From Paraphysomonas bandaiensis (lineage: Eukaryota; Chrysophyceae), in assembly GCA_965644295.1 (NCBI GenBank), contig CBFFRP010000066.1:434001-498000 (forward strand): 64,000 nt of DNA, written 5' to 3'. Below, piece by piece: positions 13,501-26,560 of the stretch (positions are counted from its first letter, which is position 1; every line of letters begins with the position of its first letter). The position numbers and the translations under genes were made by a program. The notes beneath the pieces were generated by a model that worked only from the letters and a program-made list of their open reading frames with translations, was not told the DNA's origin and ran no database searches.

Positions 13501-15170
13501 GTGGGAACCTTGGTAGGCGCGATCGAAGGGCCATCAGTCGGAACGGATGAAGGTACTCCGCTAGGACCCCGAGATGGCATACCGGAAGGCATTTCAGAAG
13601 GAGAGCCAAACGGAGCACCTGTGGGAAAGGTAGTAGGTACGACGGAAGGCACACCAGTTGGCTCTCCAGATGGAACTCCAGTCGGAATTTGGGATGGTAT
13701 GGCAGAAGGCGCACCAGACGGAGCTCCAGTCGGAATATAGGTGGGTTCCGCAGAAGGCACACTAGACGGAGCCCCAGATGGAGCATTGGTAGGTGCAGCA
13801 GATGGTTCTCCAGAAGGAGCCCCAGTTGGAATCGTGGTCGGTACCGCAGAAGGTTCCTCAGATGGAACTCCAGTGGGAGCCTTGCTAGGAACATGAGAAG
13901 GTAAAGCAGATGGTTCACTTGATGGAGTAACGGAGGGAAGACCAGTAGGTACAATACTAGGAATTGAAGATGGCTCAGCAGTAGGAACGACAGTTGGTAC
14001 AGCTGTAGGTACTGATGTCGGCCAGGGTGTTGAATCGACAGTGAACACCGCTTTACAGACTGTACATGATTCAACCAACCGCTGTTCCCCAACAATCATA
14101 ACATACACCGTTTCACCAGTGGTATGGACAGTCTCCTCGTCGTAACACTGGTCCTCCTGGGTGATAATACTAGATCCTGTCACGGTGCGGTCGAACGCAC
14201 GCAGTCCAGTAGAATCCGCCAAACTAGTGGATGAGCCGACGGTACCATACACTCCGGGTGGGAGTACATAAGTAAAGCCATAAATGATGTCGAGCTTAGT
14301 GTCGGTGACACCAGTATACTTGTGCGTTTCAAATGACATCTGTTCAACACAACTGATCACAAATCCAGTTTGAAAAGCCATATACGCTAACTGCTCAAAC
14401 TTGGGCATCACATAGTAACTTGGGTCCACAGAGTCGTGAGGTTGCAACACAATCCTAGCAAATCTTCTGCGCAGGACGTAGCCTCGAGGTATTAGCAGGC
14501 GATCATAAACAACTCCTTGAAGCTGAAGAATTATGCCTATTGATTCACTATCCAGAAAGCCACAGCTCAATGTTGATGATTCGCAACCAACAGGAAAGTT
14601 AAATCGTACAAAATTGCTTTGATTGGTCACGTCAGCACTAACACGGTTTATCGGCCCTTCTCCTATCATGAAGTAATTACCAGTGAGATTAAATGCACCC
14701 TGTTCAGCAACAATCCATGACAACTTCAGCTCAGGAAATATTGGTTCAGGAATGTTCCATGTCTTTAAACAGTAACTATCGTTTGCTTGATACAGCTTAA
14801 CTTCAAAGCTGATCTGTCCAGATGTGGTGGCGTTGCGAACGCGAGCAATAGCAGGATACCCATCATTGGATGTTTCACCATCTATCTCTGGGAGACTAAT
14901 GAACACAACAGCATTCTCAAATGTGTTGAATATGGTTGATATATTCCTCCACTCCTGGTCTCCTGCAGTGGTGAATCCGCCTTCAATCCAAACCGATTCT
15001 CGCGGCTGTTTCGTGAGCATATCGATAACATCCGTAGTAGAGTTGCCACAGTTCTCTACATGTAAATGTTATGAGAGGAAACAGTCTAACAAACCATCAA
15101 CCACACCTGCATCTACACTTCCCCCTATAAGAGACAGAGCACATAACACAACAAGAAACACATCACGCAT
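4584..15170 (-). CDS. Giant P/S/T-repeat cell-surface protein with duplicated ectodomain, LRR and one membrane segment
   Basis: Two exons: 15170-15107 and 15055-4584, with a 51-nt intron, giving about 3,511 residues. The first exon encodes a signal peptide (MRDVFLVVLCALSLIGGSVDA). The long exon then has: ectodomain 1 (about residues 22-370); P/S/T array 1 (nt ~14030-12020, units of 120 and 156 bp); ectodomain 2, clearly homologous to the first (nt ~12000-10970); and P/S/T array 2 (nt ~10960-5830, units of 252 and 276 bp). Next come a leucine-rich region with an LRRNT-like start and motifs such as LKYLDISGNGFVGQIPSSL, a single membrane segment (GITIGVTMFIVLVFCCAYV) and a Ser/Glu-rich tail of about 110 residues. 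The ectodomains recall H-type lectins by pattern (VVFISLPEIDGE ... ARVRN ... WIVAEQGAFNL), but weakly. Likely a cell-wall or adhesion receptor (inference). No kinase domain is present. Confidence 0.85.
5877..10800 (-). repeat. Coding tandem array 2 (252-bp and 276-bp units)
   Basis: The marker ggagacatagtcggactac recurs every 252 bp at 7219, 7471, 7723 and so on to 10243: about twelve nearly identical 84-codon units differing at a few bases. The outer parts (about 5880-6960 and 10390-10790) instead use a 276-bp, 92-codon unit. All units keep frame in the minus-strand P-[ST]-x-x coding sequence. Near identity of the central units points to recent expansion or gene conversion. Confidence 0.95.
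12020..14030 (-). repeat. Coding tandem array 1 (P/S/T, 120- and 156-bp units)
   Basis: A minus-strand coding array of 12-bp (four-codon) basic periodicity, translated as [IV]PSG[VA]PS-type tetrapeptides. In the middle, higher-order units recur: the marker gatggaattcctgtaggtgt occurs at 12721, 12841, 12997, 13117, 13273 and 13429, so spacings are 120, 156, 120, 156 and 156 bp. It separates the two homologous ectodomains and differs in sequence from array 2. Confidence 0.9.
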
Positions 15171-17814
15171 ACTCTCTCCAGTCATCACGTTATGTGACCT
15201 GTGGTTATGGATCCAGGCTACAGTGTATCGTGTATATATGACAGAGAGATGTGGCCAAATCACGCATGATTCCACTATCTTTAAACGACAACCACAAACC
15301 AAACGAATATCCCATATTGGGGATACTTTCATGAACTTTCACGTGGTATTAGCCAATTAGATTTCTCACCCATGTGTCCCAAAAATTTGGACTTTGAAAT
15401 TTTAGAACATCAAAATTTGGTATTTATTGATTGAAACTTCGGTATGAAAATTTAATGCAAATACTTTGTACAATTTATGTCCACTATAAAATCGTAATAT
15501 CTAGAAATCCACGGCTATAAATTGGGATTTTCGGATATGATGCTTGCTCAGTGCTGTATAGCATATGTATGTGTATATGTGGAAGGGGGAGCTCTGTATG
15601 GAATGCTGGTTCGTGTTTATTCATAGTGTGTATGGTATTTTGGATTCAATGCACATAAAAAGAGGGGATTTTGATGACAGTATTTCGTATTTCGGGAGAT
15701 ATCGAGTTATTCTGTACTGTACATATAGTGGGGGGGGCATCCGGGGTTTGCACATGTGCGCATATATGGACAAGTGCTAGACATGACTATCAAAAGTGAT
15801 GAAATTGAAGTAATTTGGCTGTGAGGAATCTTATCATAAGATGCATATTTCTTATGCAGCTGCTGCACCAGACTTCCAGGCATCCATACCACAGCCATAC
15901 GGCACTGAGGCGGTTGTGTAAATCCACAGAGGAGGGTGTTTTTTCAGTAAGAAGTTCGACGAAATTGATAAAAATCAGGTAAAAAATGAAATCTATATTT
16001 TGAAAATCCACAATTTCATCAAAAATTATCTGCATATTTCCAGTATGGATGGATGGTGCCGTTGAGCGATAGCCAAGTCAGTCCAACACTCCGCATGTGC
16101 ATATTACTCTCAGCATGCAACAATAATGCAACAACAGAGTGTCACGCCACTAGATAATTCCTGGATCACTTCGCCCGTATGAATGACACTGTAGATGCGA
16201 CACGATAATGAGAGAGAGCAGTCTGATCCGTAGGCTACTTCGTCATCAATAACCAGGATATGCAACCAGGTAGACCAACAGAGCGACCAGCAATTGATTT
16301 CAAGCCGACACTGAGACTCTAATTGAAAGATGTGATATCAGAGTTATGTATGAGTGCATTGCTATTACTTACCATCCTCACTAGGCTGGGCAGCAGAGGA
16401 ATTAATCAGTGGCAGCCAGCTACTAGAAGGTTCCAAAGTTAGTGTTACTGTGATAGTAGAGTGAATAAGACTCAACATATTCTCACTTATATTACTAACG
16501 GCTACTATACCTGCGTGCGATCAAACTGGTGTAACCGAAAATTCAATTAATTTTCCTGTTCATATTCTCATTCCACTCTAAATATTCTTGTAACGTTGGT
16601 GATGACATATCAAGCACCTGAGCAATGGCGCTATAGTTGAGAGCACCATAGAAATTCGTTAGTAAAAAATAATGACTACGTACAGGGCAGAGTATCACTT
16701 TCGCGGCATCTTCGTAAGCGGTTAATTTCATATACACAAGTCCCGTGATTGTATGTAGAGAGTTGCTGACGTTTTCGAATTTCAAGACCTTAGAGTCGAT
16801 AGTATATAGCTTCTATAGATCCGGGTGTAATGGGAATTAGAGACCCCTCCTCAGGTCTTCATTCTTCTTGTAGCGACAGAGGAAAAGTGCGGGGAACAAG
16901 AATGGTTCCTTTCTGATCACAAAAACGATCAAAAATAATTCGGGTAATCTGGTATACCAACGTAATTGTTAGACTTCACGTCTAGTAATCGATTCATGCC
17001 GACGACAGCTCGAAGTATATTTAACGATCTCTGTTCCACTCTCATACAGTACTTCCGATGTTATCTACATGTGGTGCATTTATGTAAGCCCTAAAGAGTA
17101 AGGTTTCACCCCTGACTACGTACAGTACCGCTACATAATTTTCCGAAATTGGACTCTTTGGCTGCTCACCCCTGATATGTGTCTGCAGTAGTTTCGGTGA
17201 AATCGGTGGGGGATAAATAAAGCAACTTCCACTCTACAGATTCAAAAGTGAGAGACTTTGAGCTGAAATCTGACCCCATGCAATGAAATCGGGTAGACGT
17301 GAGTCAAGTAATAGATGATAATAAATTAAAAAACTGAAGGTTAATACATACCTCATACCTTTCTGTAAATATGTGTTGAATTGAATCTTGTACTACTGAT
17401 ATTCAGACAGCATACATATTAGACTGTTAGAAAAAGGGTACAGTTGTATCTGTGGAAAAAGAACGGGTGTATGCACTACAGTATACGCTTCGCCCAAAGC
17501 TCTCATGGTACACTCATATTCTACTTTTCCACTTCAACTAGTTCACCAATCGCAACTGTGCACGTCGGACTTTTTCCAGGCGGTAATCGATATTCCATAT
17601 CAGTCCATTTTCTATTATTTTTGAATATCAGTGTCTAGCTCTTGATTTATTAATGATGAATTTAGCAACATTATTATTGTAATTAACGCATAGAGCCCAC
17701 AGTAGGACTGGACAACAACAGCCACCCACACTCGATTGAGTGTAAATGAATTGCATTAAAACTATTCTATGAAAGCTGCTACGACGATGAACATCAACGA
17801 AATCAACTCGCTAT
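15171..17814. other. Gene-free stretch
   Basis: 2.6 kb with no gene I can support. The 5' region of the giant surface-protein gene occupies its first few hundred bases. A small minus-strand frame at 16543-16785 (80 codons) shows no recognisable domain. No repeats match other parts of the window. Confidence 0.5.
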
Positions 17815-20800
17815 TTACTTCTTTTTCGACTTACTCTTGGAACTCTTAGACTTCTTTTGTGATGCCTTTGAGCGAACACTATCTTCTTCCTCGTCGAAAA
17901 TCGGCTCATCATCAATTTTCACTTTATCGTACTTCACTGCCTGGTCCAGACAGAACAAGCGCATAGCAACCATTCCCAAAGTCGAGTGCCTTAGCGCGCA
18001 CAACCTTGACGGCATACAGCACATCAGTTTTGCGCCTGTAGTCTTAAACCACGAAGATCTGACACCATATTCGAGCATCAGTTGACATTCCATTAACTGA
18101 GTGGCGTCTGCTGCAGAGGTGACAGCATACTTCCATGCCTCTGAAAAAGGTGACGACTCATATCGCAATGGCATTATGACGCCACTGCCCACCCCCGGTA
18201 CACCCCTGCCCCATCTCTCTTCCGACTCATCAATTGACCCATATGGAAGAGCGGCATGAACCAGAAGCATTGCTGATTTTATCACAGCGATGTCGGATTT
18301 GTCTTTGTTGTGTCGAGGAAAAATGCGACAGTTTAAAGGAGTTCCCCCGACAGCATTGATATTGTGTCGTCTCGATGAAGCGTAGTATTTATACGCAGTC
18401 AATGACTTTAATATTTCTGGTATAGACCCGGGAGCGCTGTCAAGCTCCTCGGAGTTTTCGTTATGTTCCTGAATAACAGCACGCGTGCTTTGATTGCGTG
18501 GAAGCAAAGATTCCTCTCCCACCCAGATATCATATTCTGCTCCCCAACCACTGAATCTAATCTTGTACAGCACCGCGTTGAGTTGACACTCTAGACTATC
18601 ACTCACACCAGAGGCTTGTCGAGTGCGTATATTTGTGACCTTACCCTCCCACCATTTCTCTCCTCGACGAACGAACACTCGAGATCCCGCCAAATACAAG
18701 GGTTCTCCTTCTGTACCATTTGACGAAGGAGCCTCAGAGGTTGACCGGACACATTGTCTCTTTGTATCGTCAAGAGATACACGGGGACTTGAACTGCGCT
18801 TTCGTTTCTCCCTCAGCAGAGGAACACTCCTCTCCGAAACCATATCGCAACCTTCCAACTCAGCCTCATCGTCATCCTCTTCATCCCCTTCGTTATCAGT
18901 GGCAGTACCTTTGGTATCAACCTCCATATCATGTTCATCATCTTCTACCGAACTGGGCTTCTCCTCTACAACATTCAATGTGGGGTGTTCTGTTTCCTCT
19001 TCCTCCACACTATGGTCCGCACTATCACGGACAAGAGTGGTATACTCTTCAGTTCGCATGAGGAATTCAAGTGGGCTACTCTCACGTTCACCAGATTCGT
19101 ACAAGTCACTGACCGAATTATTCTTCTCTATCTGCATACTAAGGTCCGCTGCATCTTTGTACAGAACTCGAAGGGCCCTCTTTATCGTTTTCTCAGTTCT
19201 ATAACTATCATTGAGAGTGAGAATAATGTGGGCAATATCAGGAACACTTTCAAGCACTCTCCATTTCAAACATGTTCCATCTGGTACTACTGGGTCTGGG
19301 AGTTCAAGTGTATTTGAGCAACTCCTGCTATCAGTCCCACCTCTTTCGTCAGATTGAGATGACTCGGTGTGTATAGGAGAGTCCGTTGAAGAACACCCCC
19401 TTGATCCTTCTTTTGAGCTGGAAGTGTCGCTATATTCTGTGGTACAAACATACAAACTCTTCGTTCCCGGGAACACATAATACACATTACCATAGTGGTC
19501 GTATCCCAGAGATATTACTTTTCCACGAGCTATACCATACAAGACATCTGCTAACCTACGGTCCTCTGCAATATCAATCCGCATTGCTGCTTGTACCTCC
19601 GCCTGGCGCCGCAAATGCAGTCTTATCCTTTCTCTCTCCTTTTCACGCTCAACCAGTTTGTTGTGCGCCGTTATACGAGAAACGTGCATGCTCTCTGCAC
19701 AACACTCGTGAACAACAACAGAACCTTTTATCACCTCCATCTTGATATCTTTAGGAGGTATTAATATTCTACTGAAGATTTCTTCGTCTGTTTTCGTCTC
19801 ATCCTTACATGATGAAATTCTCGCGGCTTCCAGCAATCTTGCAGCGTCTGTATTATTTAAAGGAACCCAAAAAGCAATCAACCTCTTGGGCACTTCGTCA
19901 AACTTCCCTTCTTCTCTCTTTCTATCAACTACAGCCTGCCATTCCTTCCATTCATCCCACGTCTGCCCATACACGAGTTGGCTGCAAATCATCTTCTCAG
20001 TGAATCCACACCATGCACAGACAGGTACGCTATCGGCACCATATTTTTCAGTCACGATAGAAGATTCGCTATTCACATCCATAGCCCCACACCCTTCTCC
20101 GGAATCAACTCTGGAAACACTGGTAAGTTTCGAATCATCATTGATTGATATAATTTCCTTGGCGCCGTCATGGAAGCGGTCATTAAAAGACGCAAGCCAC
20201 TCCTTCATATCAATATCATCCGCTGGGCGGGGCAGAGTTGATTTTACGACAGTATGTAAGATACATCCAGGGGCGAGGTGAGCTACAGTTGCGGACGGTA
20301 GCCTCACAGCACCCTCCCGATTTAACGTCTTATTTGACTCTTCCGAGATACCGTTATCTTTATTTTCCTCATCGCCTCCTCTAACTGTTGGCTCACTTGT
20401 CTCTTCTACTTTTTCCCGGAACACCTCCTCACTCTGCGCCAACTCGCCTTCGATCTTTTCCATAAGAGTAAGGGTAAACATCGCATCTTCTTTTCCACGA
20501 CGATTAGAGCGGTAACGTGTTTCCCAACTATGCTTCAGTTCATCAATAGCTAGTATGGGCTTCTCACTTGTAGAGGGTGGGCCAGATGGAGGAGGCATGC
20601 TTCTACTCTTATCTTGAGTATCTAATTCATGATTGTTGTCACATTTCTCTCCATTTTCACTTTCCTTCGATTCGCATTGTTCTTTTTCTTCGAAAGAGAC
20701 CTGATTGATTTCTTCCAGTTCCGCATGCGAAAAAAGAGGGTCTTCCGAATCATCATCAGATACCAAATTCTCTTGGTCATCATCCGCTCCTCCGTCCGAA

Positions 20801-23800
20801 GGAAATCCATCGCTCTCTGAAATAGAACCCTGACTTTGGGCAGCTGCTTCAAGGCCTTCGTCCCACACCCCTTCTGCAGACGAAGTGTTATCATCATTTT
20901 CCACTCGATTACCAATATCTGACGCTCCCTTTTCTTCCACTCTTGACTCGCTTTTCACCACATCCGCATTATTGTCACACCCTTCGGTACCACTGGTACC
21001 TCTATCCATACCATCGTCATCATCATCTTCCGCTGCTTCATCTACAAATAATAGTTTATTTCCTACTTTCACATTCAGTTTGGACTTGTAATCCAACAGA
21101 GTAGGGGGCCTATTTTCCCCAATATCCCGAAGAACTCGAGCGTAGTCAGCACTGGTGATTTCATCCATATAGTGTCCACTTTCAATAAACGCTGGGGTGG
21201 AGATTGCTTTATACGACAGCGCCAAAAGCACTGTTGTCCAATCTTCCCCACGCATAGCAAAATTCCCACAGCGTGTACTGAGGATTGCCGCAGCGCGACT
21301 AATGATGCGAATTCTGTCGTCCTTCTGAAGTACCTTGCACGCGCGCGCTGAAAAGGACTCGTCCACAGAACCCGGCAGGGCTGAATGAAAATGTACCCAC
21401 CCCTCGTACGCCCTACACAATGCAGCCACTGAGTCATATTCGTGGAACGTGTATCCACTTGGGAGCACTGGCGGTGATACGGGTTTAAACTCGGGTATAA
21501 CAACATCCTCCGAGGATGTGTTTTCTCCATCCACAACAGTTTGATGAGTGATGCGTTGCAGTGTTTTCAAATCACCATAGTAAAACCTGCACCACGACAA
21601 TTATCGACAACGAAACCAACTACATAAAACTGCAAGTATATATACCACACTTACGTGAGCACATCGTCAAGAACCCAGACCACAGTACGGGTACCTCCTC
21701 TTCCGATTACTTGAATGTCACCCATGAAAGGAATATCATCCAGCGAATACCCGAATTCTATATGGTACTCCAAGTACCATACAATATCGTCTTCGCTTTC
21801 AGAAACCTCAGTACCACCAGCAGCATTGGTGAATTCAATGCTGTCAGATGTGTTTGCGGGTACATGACCGACTTTACTCCGGGGTTTGTATCCTTCCTTG
21901 CGGACAATACCGACAACTCTCCCTATCTCTCTATCACTCACTGGAGAAGTTGGTTCCCATACGAGGGCATTCCTGACAAAAGAATTTTATTGATAAACAA
22001 ATAAGAACATACACCAGACCTCAGAGGGTGCACATGCTGAACATGCCGCTCTTCCACACAACATTGACAGAACCACTCCCCCCGAGGGGGGGCGTGCATA
22101 GGTGGTGAGAGACAATCCATGTGATACGGGGCATCACAACGATCACAGAGAACTGTGCGCTTCTCGTCATTTTCATAAGTTGAACGACACACAAGGCAGT
22201 TGTCTGACTGTTCGAGAGGTGCTGTCGTATTCAAAACACTTTCGTAAAACATACGCTCAAATACACAAATCATCTTCATGGTAGACTGGGCCAGCTGAGT
22301 AGCATCGGTACTAAATGCCATCGAATTCTGAAATACTAGCATGATATCCCTGATGTGAAGCCGTATTAAAAGTATAGATCTCGATCTGCATCAATACCTG
22401 TAAATATCTACCAATCGGCTGCCATACTTCCCATTGATAAGGTGCTCACGTACGTCAAGCAGACATATCGGGTTGCGTATCTTATCTGTATGTCAGACAA
22501 TTATATCATAACACTACACTTGAAATAAGGAGCGTACCATAATACCCTTTCACAGCAGAGGCATCTACGGGGCTGTTGAACTGATCAGCAAGGGGATGAT
22601 CCATGAGCGTAGAAATCATAAAGTAACTCCTAAATCAAGAAGAGTACACAATCAATACTGAAACACACATGCACTACATGCAGCATTCGACAGCCAACCT
22701 CTGCGTCGCCGTTGGCATTGACTTGACCTTGTCAAGATCAGGGTCAACATCTTCCTCACTATCTTCTAAATCCATTTTCTCTTCAGCCCCTGCTTACATG
22801 TCACAAATTTCTGTTTAAACACAGCACTGTAATATACCACCAGTGATGGAATTCTGAGCTAAATCATCGCTACTATTTTCCTTCGTGATACTATCTTCAT
22901 GTAACTCTTTCTTTCTTGCAACAGGGCTCCACCCATGGTTTACGAGTGTGTTGTATACCATCAGAGGAGAAACCGAATGGATCCACCCAGCGTCCAAGCT
23001 ACATAGGTCAGACATTGTCCAAGACATTTCCACCGGTCGCCCAGAGGTATCAGAACAGGACCACTCGTATAAAGTTCTGTGCAATTGGCGACCAGGCGTC
23101 GAGAGAAAATCGTTGACATTTCCAACACTGTACACAGGGGGCAACGGAATGCGTAGCACATCACGCACACAACAGAGGGTGGACCGATCAATCCCTGCGT
23201 TTGAGTTCTCCACAAGGCGGTACAGAACCAACAGCAAGATGCTTCGAAGCTGGTGAAAGTAGTCTTCACTTGAGCATTTCATACGCATACACATCTTGAT
23301 CGCCTTCATCGCAACAAGCTGTATGTCAATGTGGCGCCCAGCCTCCTGTATATATATTTCCAAGAGCCCCACACAAAATTGGGCGGCAGTAAGAACATGG
23401 GACGAAAAGAACTCTTGATCGCTAACCCTCCCCAACTGCAGGAGGTGGTAGTACAGTTCACACCATATGAGAACTATTTGAGTATAAGTAGACACAGAGG
23501 TATTTGTACCGAACGGGACGCGCGTGAAGGTGCTTGGTGCCGGTATGCGCACTACCAGGCCGCTAGATACCTCTCTTCCCAGGTGTGTATACATCTTTCC
23601 ACACAATGTGTCCGGTGCCGGATGCCCGCTTCCACACCCTTCGGTTTGTCTCCATATGCTCTGCGAGTATCGAAACAGAATTCGCCTGCGGATTAACCGC
23701 AGCGACCTCCTATCCCCTGTATCCGGTGCAGTGGTGTGGCCTCTCCCACGCAGAGTTGTCATCGATTCAAAATCATTCATTCCGAACTGCGTGCACAACG

Positions 23801-26560
23801 TGTGGGTCAGAAGGATTCGAGCAATTTCTTTCCACGTCAGGGCATTCAGTTCCACACGATTATCACCGAGAAACTGCTCTACGCTTTCAAGTGTCATAAT
23901 TTTGTTAAATTCTTGCATGAGCGGTTTGCACAATGCTATCCCAATTTTGCAGAGCATCGCCTCTGCATCTGCCAGAGATGGCGTACTCAGCATTGAGTCA
24001 ACGGCGGTACATCCAATTGTTCCCCTAGCTCGCTTAAGCATATGTTGAAGATGTGTCATTGAGGATTCACAAGCACTGAGAGAACTCTCCAGCACCTCTT
24101 GAGAAGGCACAGCAGCAAGAGATAAAGGCTTGGAGAAAGACACCAGGAATAGCCACAAGTCCAGTGACTGCCCGAATACTGCGCCGCCAAGGCGGACCGG
24201 ACGACCAAGGGGATACACCGAGGTGTCACGGAACTTAGAAGATAATGCCTCATTCGCCGTATTCACCTCAGAAGGTGTATCATGTAATGGTTGGGAGTCC
24301 GCCTGTTCTTGAATGTTTTTTTCTTCTTCAATCATCCTCCGGTAGTTGGAGGCATGCATCTCCTCCTGTCGAGACAACATCTCCAGGCGCATGCGACTGT
24401 ATATACGCCTCGAGTGCATCAGCTTCATTTCCTCATCTCGCATTGTGCGCACAATTCTCTCTAACTCCCTCGCTCGCATTCTACGCTTCTGTTCTACCAC
24501 CAAGCGCTTCAGGCGCTCATTCCTCAGTTCATCTCGTGATTTCCGTCGTAATTCCATGTCCTCGGCCTTCCTTTGGACACGTTCTTTTTCCTGTTCAATA
24601 AGTACCAATCGAGTGGTATTCTTGGATGCAACTTTATCTAGCCCTTTCACTTTCTCACCCATATCAGTCAAGTTTTTTAGAACTACACGCTTAACAGGAT
24701 CCGTGCTGCGTGAGTCGAGGAACTGATAGAGGGCACTCTCCTCAGCCCCGGCCATACCCTCCAACATGCGAAGGATGCCAACATCCACAAGGCTGTCAAC
24801 GCTATCCAGTCCCAAGCGAGGCTTGACAGGATGGAGTCCGCCGTTGCTCTGCACAGAAAACAGAGGAGAAATTATAAATAATAACACAAAATCAAAGCAA
24901 CATGCGTATATCGAGGGTCACTGGCAGATGTAAATACCTGTCCAGTACTGAGGGCACGCATATGTAGCCGCCGCACGTCCATAAGCTTAGATCTCAATAT
25001 TTTCTCCTCTTCATCCATTTCTTCCACAGGTCCAGTTGCCTCCTGTGTCCCTACGGCTCCTCCCTCTGTGTCGGTAGCACTCTCCTCATCGTCGGGAGTA
25101 CGTGCAGTGAGTCCACCGTCGATAACTGTACCTTTCAGTCCCACACTCTCTAACATCACACTCTGCCATACTAGTTGTGGAGTCTTTCCCTCATATACAC
25201 GTACCACCTGCCGGCATCGACTTCCCACTTCCCACGCTACAGTGATACGGAACACTGGGCGCAAGTCGGCCTTGGCCTTCGTGTCCATCTCCTCATATGG
25301 TATCCGAACGCCATGGGGATCACTATGAGAAACATAGTCTATCTCACAAAGGCAGTCCACTATTCTATCCAGAATAGTGTCGTGCTCTTGACGAATACAC
25401 TTGAATCCAAGTGGAAACAGATGGGCATTGTTGTGGAAGTGACAGGAGGGAACAATCCGGCCCCAGTTGAGCACAGTAGTGTTACCGTAAGAAAAAAAGT
25501 TCGTTTTATTGAAGTCCTCTTCATCACCAGGTTTGTGGGGAGTGGTCGACACAGACTCATTTCCCCCATTAAGTGAAGTCGCACACTGCGCTCGCTCTGC
25601 ATCTTCCCTGTGTATGGAGGCATCAAAAGGGGTGGACTGTGCACTAGCAGAGTCCATGCGATGGGTATCGGATGACGGTGGGTGTACGATGCACCTAGCT
25701 CGCATACTATCTCCATCTCTATAGAATTCTACAATTGTATCAGGGTTCGGGTGGGAAAAGAGAAGTTCGGAGATTAGGAACCGCTCACGGGTCTCCACAG
25801 CTAGCATGGCATGCATGTATCTGGGCATTGACTTGACCGTCCTCGTAGGTGGCAAAATGTTGAGAGCCATCGCCACATCTACCCGCGAGCGATACTTCCG
25901 ACCTTTCCTGTTATGGTAACAAATATCTAATACACCTTTTGCAGGTCCACGCGAAATACCAGACACCTGCACCATGGGTTAGAAACGAAAAAATAACTAC
26001 TCCGGCCATACCTTAACTCTCCAGTCATTTCGCACATCCCCCTCAGCTTTGCATTCGAGGAGAAACTCAACTAATCTATCATAAAAATACTTTCCTGTAG
26101 GAGAGTTGTCTTGCTCATCGCCGATATCAAATGAACCATCATCAGACACATCATCAAAGTCCTCATCATACAACTCATCTGATTTTTTCGTTGACTGTAT
26201 TCGTCGAGTTAACCTTCTTAACGGAGGATCATCTTTTTTCTGATGATTACTTTTCTTCTGAGTCTCTCCTTCCATCTGATCCTCCTCCTCATGATCCTCC
26301 TCCTCATGATCCTCATCGATCATCTCATCTCCCTCTGTCTCTCCCTCTCCTTCTCCCTCAGTCTCCGTCTCATATGGTGTGTATGTATCATACGGTGCAT
26401 CAGTATTCATACTCTCACTGTTACTATTCGTATGATGAGATTCACTGTAAGACACTTCACTCAAGTCATCTCCGTCCTCCTCTATCTCGATATCATCACC
26501 ATTACCACACTCCTCCATACGCCCTCCATCATCTATATCCATATTCATATTCATGTCCAT
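17815..26560 (-). CDS. Multidomain chromatin reader: MBD/TAM-FYRN-FYRC-DDT-WHIM-bromodomain-PHD-WHIM-Tudor
   Basis: Nine exons: 26560-26012, 25966-24938, 24848-22838, 22789-22699, 22629-22538, 22485-22398, 22349-22020, 21972-21655, 21586-17815; total 8,280 nt, 2,759 residues. Order: acidic N-terminus (1-183); MBD/TAM-like (184-225, GPAKGVLDICYHNRKGRKY); FYRN (~346-393, FPLGFKCIR...CEID); FYRC (~419-455, PVFRIT...VYEGKTPQLVW); coiled coil (~608-708); DDT (~748, LWLFLVSFSKPLSL); WHIM1 (~853-880, LTWKEIARILL); bromodomain (~1225-1325, split over four exons); C4HC3 PHD finger (~1338-1384); WHIM2 (~2188, GYDHYGNVYYVF); Tudor/chromo-barrel-like (~2465-2540); Lys/Ser tail. DDT, WHIM, PHD and bromodomain are typical of BAZ/ACF-type accessory subunits of ISWI remodellers, so a nuclear nucleosome-remodelling role is inferred. 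The FYR pair is unusual in this context. Divergent with the gene at 27479. Confidence 0.88.

Noticed and set aside
11960-14095. A 711-codon minus frame and a 387-codon + frame across array 1
   Set aside because: Both are off-frame readings of the same 12-bp periodic array. The true frame runs through into the two homologous ectodomains.
16543-16785. 80-codon minus frame, considered as a PCI/TPR-like fragment
   Set aside because: The similarity to CSN1/Rpn7-type phrases was too weak and there are no adjoining exons.
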